Below are positions 59,323-64,000 of a stretch of DNA of 64,000 bases, in pieces (positions within the stretch are counted from its first letter, which is position 1; the number at the start of each line of letters is the position of its first letter). The DNA is taken from positions 23,583,404 to 23,647,403 of the forward strand of contig CM042014.1 in the NCBI GenBank assembly GCA_023525715.1. The letters run 5' to 3'. The DNA comes from Cichorium intybus (taxonomy: Eukaryota; Streptophyta; Magnoliopsida; Asterales; Asteraceae). The notes under the pieces were generated by a model. That model was not told where the DNA came from, did no database searches, and was given only the letters and a program-made list of their open reading frames with translations. A program made the position numbers and the translations under genes.

Positions 59323-59721
59323 TGATAAGCCCCAAACCTTGAGGGTCTACAGTCGAAGGCCCAGGAAGGAGCATCACGACCCAAGCAACTAAGGGTCCAG
59401 TCCAAATTATGTCTTCAGCCTTTGTTAGTAATTTCCAGGCTTATCTTTTGTCTAATTTTGTTTTATCCTTAGTGGGGTGAGAAATGCCCATAGTACAAAC
59501 ATTGTAGTGGGGGACAGCCTTTTGTGTCGTCTGTGATGCCCCCGGTAGGTATTTAAACTTTTTCCTTCTCAATGAGAAAGGAGCGAATTCATTTGACAAG
59601 TTTTATTTCTTGCCTTGGAGAGCCCATTCCTCTCGAATGAATGGAAGAGTGAAATACCAACATCGTTTCTCTTTTACCAATTGTTTCTTCTTTTCAGTGA
59701 AAATATACGAGGGGTCTATCA
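59323..59721 (+). repeat. 5' LTR of the second gypsy element
   Basis: Starts TGATAAGCCCC and ends GGGTCTATCA, with GGTAGGTATTTAAAC (TATA-like) near 59545. The boundary is set by the copia break on the left and the primer site on the right. Confidence 0.75.
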
Positions 59722-59723
59722 CT

Positions 59724-59735
59724 TGGTATCAGAGC
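59724..59735 (+). other. Primer-binding site (initiator Met tRNA)
   Basis: Exact TGGTATCAGAGC two bases after the LTR. Confidence 0.95.
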
Positions 59736-59736
59736 A

Positions 59737-60573
59737 ATGGTTGCTCCTCAGAAGAACACCGGCGCTGCCGATAAGAGACTCGACAGCCTGGAGGAAACCA
59801 TAGGGAAGATGCAAGACGAACAACAACAGCAGTAACAATGGAATCAACAACAGGCTAGGGCGCTGGAGGACGTTAAGATCATCCAGAATGAAATGGTGAA
59901 AAAGTTGGACCAACTCTTGGGTAAAGAGGAGAGAAACAAAAGCATAGCCACTCCGGTTGGCGGAGCTGGATCCTCTGGAGGAACTCCGGCCTCAGTCATC
60001 ATCCCACATCGGAATCCCCTGAGCGAAGGCGGGAGCGGCTCTTTGCAGCGCGACCCTGGCTTAGTTTTCGGAACCCTTGACCCCAACCGCCAAGAAAGAG
60101 GAAGGTACGATTACCGAGTTCGTAAAATTGATATGCCTGTGTTCGATGGGTCTGACCCAGACGGGTGGATTCTACAAGCTGAACGCTACTTTGCCATCTA
60201 CCAATTGATTAACGAAGAGAAGATCGAAGCCGCCGTCCCCAGCCTTAATGGAGATGCTCTCGCTTGGTATCGGTGGTCCGATAAGCAGAGGCCGGTGAAC
60301 ACGTGGGAGGAGATGAAGACCTTGTTCCTTAAGAAGTTTCGGTCCATCCAGGGTGGAAATCTCTATGAACAATGGGCGTCGCTCGAGCAAACAGGAACGG
60401 TGGGGGATTACATCCGCCGGTTTGTGGAATTGGCGGCTCCGCTCGATGGTGTATCGGAACAGGTATCTCTGGCTAGTTTTATTAAAGGACTTAAAGCACC
60501 GATTAAAAACGAGTTGCGTATGTGGGCTCCCGAACAATTGGGCCGATTAAAAACGAGTTGCGTATCTCTATGA
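59737..60573 (+). pseudogene. Gag of the second gypsy element, disrupted
   Basis: The first ATG is at 59737, just after the primer site. The frame reads a coiled-coil-like N-terminus with RLDSLEETIGKMQ and a Gln run. It is stopped by TAA at 59833-59835 within the Gln run (a likely CAA-to-TAA change) and stays open in the same frame to 60573. The gag core follows, with KIDMPVFDGSDPDGWILQAERYF, DALAWYRW, FRSIQGGNLYEQWASLEQTG and VGDYIRRFVEL. At 60543-60585 two short patches copied from within gag are inserted, and the second creates TGA at 60571-60573. The zinc-knuckle part of gag is downstream in the pol frame. Confidence 0.85.
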
Positions 60574-60576
60574 ACA

Positions 60577-63500
60577 ATGGGCGTCCCCTACCTACGCAAA
60601 GCGGGGGAAGACAAAGCGTTGACGGAGACCCAAATCGCAGACAAGCGTTCACGGGGGTTATGCTTTAAGTGTGACGAGAAATGGCAGAAAGGGCATCGTT
60701 GCAAAACTAAAATCAACGTGATCCTTGTTGACGAAACAGACGACGAAGCTGATGTCGAAGATCCGCCGATCACCCCCGATGGCCCTCCTCATCCAACAGT
60801 CCCGGAACTGAACGAGCATGTTGAGGTTTCCTTGAATTCCGTAGCCGGTCTCTCTTCACCAAAGACGATGAAAATACAGGGGAAGATTCTTGATCAGCCA
60901 GTGGTAGCGTTGATCGATCCCGGCGCCACCCACAATTTCATTGCTTCTCAGCTTGTAAAGGATCTTAACCTTCCGGTACGGGACACGGAGCCGTATGGGG
61001 TTCGTATGGGCACCGGAGACAATGAAGCCGGAAGGGGGATTTGTAACGGGGTGCTCCTGCAGTTAAAAGAAATGGAGATTGTGGATGATTTTCTGCCCCT
61101 GAGATTGGGAAGTTCCGATGTTATCTTGGGACTGAAATGGTTAGAGACCTTGGGCACAACCCGGACTAATTGGAAGGACCAGACGATGGAGTTCGATGTG
61201 GGAGGGAGAAGAATCATGTTGCAGGGTAACCCAGCCTTGGGGAAGTCTTTGGTCTCGTTAAGGACCATGGAAAGGGAACTCAAAAGGGTGAAGACAGGAG
61301 TCCTCGTGGAGCTAAGTAACACAGAAATCGATCCGGGTAAACCCAAGGAGATACCCACTGCCTTGAGCTCGATCATCTCCCGGTTTAGCGACCTGTTCGC
61401 GTTACCTACAGAACTACCTCCTCGACGAACCATTGAACACCAGATCATACTCAAGGCCGGCACGCCACCGATAAGCGTGAGGCCTTATCGGTACCCCCAT
61501 TACCAGAAGGACGAGCTCGAGCAAATGATTAAGGAGATGCTCACGGCGGGGATAATCCAAACCAGCACCAGCCCTTACTCGAGCCCCGTGATTTTGGTTA
61601 AGAAGAAGGACGGCTCGTGGAGATTTTGCGTAGACTACCGAGCCCTCAATCGAGCCACGATTCCGGACAAGTACCCTATCCCAGTTATTGATGAACTGTT
61701 GGATGAATTACACGGGTCAACAATATTTAGCAAGTTAGACTTAAGGTCGGGCTACCATCAGATCCGTGTCAAGATGGGAGACGTGCCCAAAACAGCTTTC
61801 CGTACCCACGATGGGCACTACGAGTTTAAAGTAATGCCCTTCGGCCTCACCAACGCACCGGCTACCTTCCAATCGTTAATGAACGAGATTTTCCGACCCT
61901 ACCTTCGCAAGTTCATCCTGGTTTTCTTTGACGACATACTCATTTATAGCTCGAGCGAGAAGTTGCATACGGAACACCTCCAGGCGGCCTTGGAAAAGCT
62001 ACGTGAGCATCGCCTTTTCCTTAACTACAAAAAATGCGAATTTGGGCAGCGTAGCCTGTCATACTTGGGGCACGAGATATCCGCTGAGGGTGTATCAGCC
62101 GAGGCAACAAAGATCAGAGCAATGATTGATTGGCCTACACCACGGAACATTAAGGGTCTACGGGGATTCCTAGGCCTCACCGGCTACTACAGAAAGTTTG
62201 TGAGGGGATACGCCAACATAGCCCTTCCCCTCACGGAGCAACTAAAACGCGATCGTTACGGTTGGAACCAAGCCGCAGAAGAGGCCTTCCAACAGCTCAA
62301 GCGGGCGATGACCACCGTCCCAGTCCTCGCTATGCCGGATTTCACGAAAACATTTGTGGTCGAAACAGATGCCTCGGGATATGGCTTGGGGGCAGTTCTA
62401 ACCCAGGAAAAGCGTCCCATAGCTTATTACAGTTTCACCTTGGGGGAGAAGGCAAGATTAAAGTCTATCTATGAGAAGGAACTAATGGCGATAGTTAAGG
62501 CGGTGCAGAAATGGAGGCCTTATCTTATAGGGAGACGATTCACGGTTAAAACGGAGCAGCTAAGCCTCAAGTATATCCTAGAACAACGAATGGTCAGGAC
62601 AGATTACCAGAAATGGATTTCCAAATTGATGGGTTTCGAATTCGACATACATTACCGAACGGGGGCCAGCAACAAGGTCGCCGACGCGCTGTCCCGAAAG
62701 GACCCACAACCCTTGTGCAATATGATGAATGCTAACGTATGGAAGTCTTGGGATAAGCTTAAAGAAGAAATCGACCGGGATGAATTCATACTTAAGATGA
62801 AGAAGGATCTGGAAGGTGACCCAATGGCCCACAAAAACTTTGGTCTTTGCCAAGGCAACTTACTTTACAAAGGTCGGCTGGTCATTCCTAACAATACCAC
62901 GATGAAATCAGAAATTCTACATGAGTTCCACGATTCTGCCATTGGGGGACACGCCGGGGAGAGAAAAACTTACCAGCGGGCCATCTCGGAACTCTATTGG
63001 ACGGGGATGCGGGCTGATATCATTGACTATATCAGAAAGTGCCCGGTGTGTCAACAACACAAGTCCCTCACCACGGCCCCAGCCGGCTTGCTGCAACCCA
63101 TTCCCATTCCTAACCAAACTTGGGAGGAGCTCACGATGGATTTCATCGAGGGACTGCCAAAATCCGAAGGGTGGGACACTATTTGGGTCGTGGTAGACCG
63201 ACTCACCAAATATGCTCACTTCATACCCCTTCGTCACCCATTTTCCGCAGCAACTGTTGCCAACACATTCATGAAGGAGATCGTGCGACTTCATGGAATT
63301 CCTAAATCAATCATCAGCGATCGGGACAGGATTTTCATCAGTCATTTCTGGACGGAGCTGTTCCGGTTACATGGGGTGGACCTTAAGAGGAGTACCGCAT
63401 ACCACCCCCAAACTGACGGACAGTCGGAGGTGGTGAACAGGTGCCTAGAAACCTATCTTAGATGTTTTTGTTCGGAAAAACCGAGGCTATGGGCGCGATG

Positions 63501-64000
63501 GTTAGCATGGGCAGAGTTTTGGTACAACACGTCCTTCCACACGTCAACCAAGTGCACCCCATTTAAAGCTCTATATGGGAGAGACCCACCAGCCATCATC
63601 CGATATGAGGGACAACAGTCGAGTATGGACGAAATTGAGCAATTGCTGGAGGACCGGGACGCTATATTGGATGACCTGAAGATGAACCTGATTCGGGCAC
63701 AACAGAGAATGCAAGCCCAAGCTGATAAGAAGCGTAGGGACGTCGAATATCAAGAGGGCGACTGGGTCTATCTCAAGCTGAAACCCTACAGACAACAAAG
63801 TTTGGCTCAAAGGAAATTCGAGAAGTTGGCAGCCAGGTACTATGGTCCATATAGAATTATTAAGCGGGTCGGCCAAGTAGCATACCAGCTCGAATTACCC
63901 TCGACAACCTTAATTCATCCCACATTTCATGTTTCACAACTGAAGACGGCTCACGGGGTCCCTGGTAAGCCCACTGAATTACCGCCCCAACTTACTAAAG
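60577..64000 (+). CDS. Pol (zinc knuckle, protease, RT, RNase H, integrase), open at window end
   Basis: More than 1141 codons without a stop, in the same frame as gag and unfinished at the edge. The ATG at 60577 is an accident of the preceding patch; the true start is in gag. The zinc knuckle is C29-x2-C32-x7-H40-x-C42. The protease motif at 114-118 reads DPGAT, with Pro where Ser or Thr is usual. Reverse transcriptase spans about 310-520 with FFDD at 450-453. RNase H has VETDASG (Asp 598), but its later acidic site reads TEQ rather than TDQ (Glu 660). The integrase has a zinc pair starting at Cys822 (CPVC) and a catalytic triad Asp855, Asp915, Glu951 with the canonical 35-residue D-E spacing. 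The GPY/F module is near 1089-1110. Apart from the Pro and Glu changes pol looks intact, unlike gag. Confidence 0.9.
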   Translation, partial: MGVPYLRKAGEDKALTETQIADKRSRGLCFKCDEKWQKGHRCKTKINVILVDETDDEADVEDPPITPDGPPHPTVPELNEHVEVSLNSVAGLSSPKTMKIQGKILDQPVVALIDPGATHNFIASQLVKDLNLPVRDTEPYGVRMGTGDNEAGRGICNGVLLQLKEMEIVDDFLPLRLGSSDVILGLKWLETLGTTRTNWKDQTMEFDVGGRRIMLQGNPALGKSLVSLRTMERELKRVKTGVLVELSNTEIDPGKPKEIPTALSSIISRFSDLFALPTELPPRRTIEHQIILKAGTPPISVRPYRYPHYQKDELEQMIKEMLTAGIIQTSTSPYSSPVILVKKKDGSWRFCVDYRALNRATIPDKYPIPVIDELLDELHGSTIFSKLDLRSGYHQIRVKMGDVPKTAFRTHDGHYEFKVMPFGLTNAPATFQSLMNEIFRPYLRKFILVFFDDILIYSSSEKLHTEHLQAALEKLREHRLFLNYKKCEFGQRSLSYLGHEISAEGVSAEATKIRAMIDWPTPRNIKGLRGFLGLTGYYRKFVRGYANIALPLTEQLKRDRYGWNQAAEEAFQQLKRAMTTVPVLAMPDFTKTFVVETDASGYGLGAVLTQEKRPIAYYSFTLGEKARLKSIYEKELMAIVKAVQKWRPYLIGRRFTVKTEQLSLKYILEQRMVRTDYQKWISKLMGFEFDIHYRTGASNKVADALSRKDPQPLCNMMNANVWKSWDKLKEEIDRDEFILKMKKDLEGDPMAHKNFGLCQGNLLYKGRLVIPNNTTMKSEILHEFHDSAIGGHAGERKTYQRAISELYWTGMRADIIDYIRKCPVCQQHKSLTTAPAGLLQPIPIPNQTWEELTMDFIEGLPKSEGWDTIWVVVDRLTKYAHFIPLRHPFSAATVANTFMKEIVRLHGIPKSIISDRDRIFISHFWTELFRLHGVDLKRSTAYHPQTDGQSEVVNRCLETYLRCFCSEKPRLWARWLAWAEFWYNTSFHTSTKCTPFKALYGRDPPAIIRYEGQQSSMDEIEQLLEDRDAILDDLKMNLIRAQQRMQAQADKKRRDVEYQEGDWVYLKLKPYRQQSLAQRKFEKLAARYYGPYRIIKRVGQVAYQLELPSTTLIHPTFHVSQLKTAHGVPGKPTELPPQLTK

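Larger units (their letters stand above)
59323..64000 (+). mobile_element. Second Ty3/gypsy element, 3' end beyond the window
   Basis: A 399-bp LTR with ends TGATA...TATCA, an initiator-Met primer site two bases further, then gag and pol in one frame, disrupted in gag only. The window ends in the integrase C-terminal region, so neither the 3' LTR nor the target duplication can be checked. It is inserted into a copia RNase H relic in the opposite orientation. Its integrase resembles that of the Reina-like element at 5 kb, so a chromovirus is likely, but a chromodomain would lie beyond the edge. Confidence 0.9.

Overview
This is nuclear DNA from a flowering plant, AT-rich and packed with transposons. 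The evidence is a plastid-type arogenate/prephenate dehydratase gene, plant Ty3/gypsy, Ty1/copia, Mutator-like and PIF/Harbinger elements, and initiator-Met-tRNA primer sites next to long terminal repeats (LTRs). The species cannot be named from this alone; an asterid such as a composite is only a guess. Just two ordinary host genes can be supported: an apparently intronless arogenate dehydratase (ADT, minus strand, 55774-57084) and an uncharacterised 271-aa conserved-looking protein (minus strand, 14629-15444).

Layout. 1-2.8 kb: anonymous. 2.85-13 kb: an old plus-strand Tat-lineage gypsy relic (integrase fragments, 552-bp tandem repeats, polypurine tract and 3' LTR start) split by a structurally complete minus-strand Reina-like chromovirus (4785-10048, target-site duplication (TSD) CGTTC) whose gag-pol is broken by one frameshift and one stop. 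14.6-15.6 kb: the unknown gene. 16.3-23.3 kb: a copia gag relic hit by a non-autonomous LTR element (17352-21163) that carries its own 173-aa unknown ORF; the flank and one LTR are then repeated (21164-23266). 25.25-26.5 kb: a 1.26-kb foldback element with a 10-bp TSD. 28.6-29.5 kb: a PIF/Harbinger-type element with TSD TTA. 32.9-34.4 kb: copia relics in opposite orientations. 34.4-34.85 kb: a possible organelle-derived insert. 34.9-37.1 kb: a Tekay-type gypsy relic. 37.8-47.5 kb: a 9.65-kb non-coding LTR element (LARD-like) with 3.07-kb LTRs and TSD AGAAA. 51-54.8 kb: a MULE relic (FAR1-type zinc-finger piece and OTU-protease piece) around a related solo LTR. 55.8-57.3 kb: ADT and its promoter. 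57.8-58.2 kb: a Mutator-type MITE (TSD TTTATAATA). 58.4-59.3 kb: 3' end of a copia element, cut by a second gypsy element whose LTR starts at 59323 and whose long pol frame (60577 onward) is still open at the window edge.

How it fits together. The window is a record of nested insertions: Reina in Tat, gypsy in copia, solo LTR in MULE. Two non-coding LTR families (17.3 kb and 37.8 kb) keep what look like the last codons of a Tekay pol next to the polypurine tract, so they are probably moved in trans by Tekay relatives. The most unusual items are the 173-aa ORF inside the non-autonomous element, the flank/LTR duplication around it, and that family's LTR promoter with a variable number of TGACG repeats next to a TATA box.
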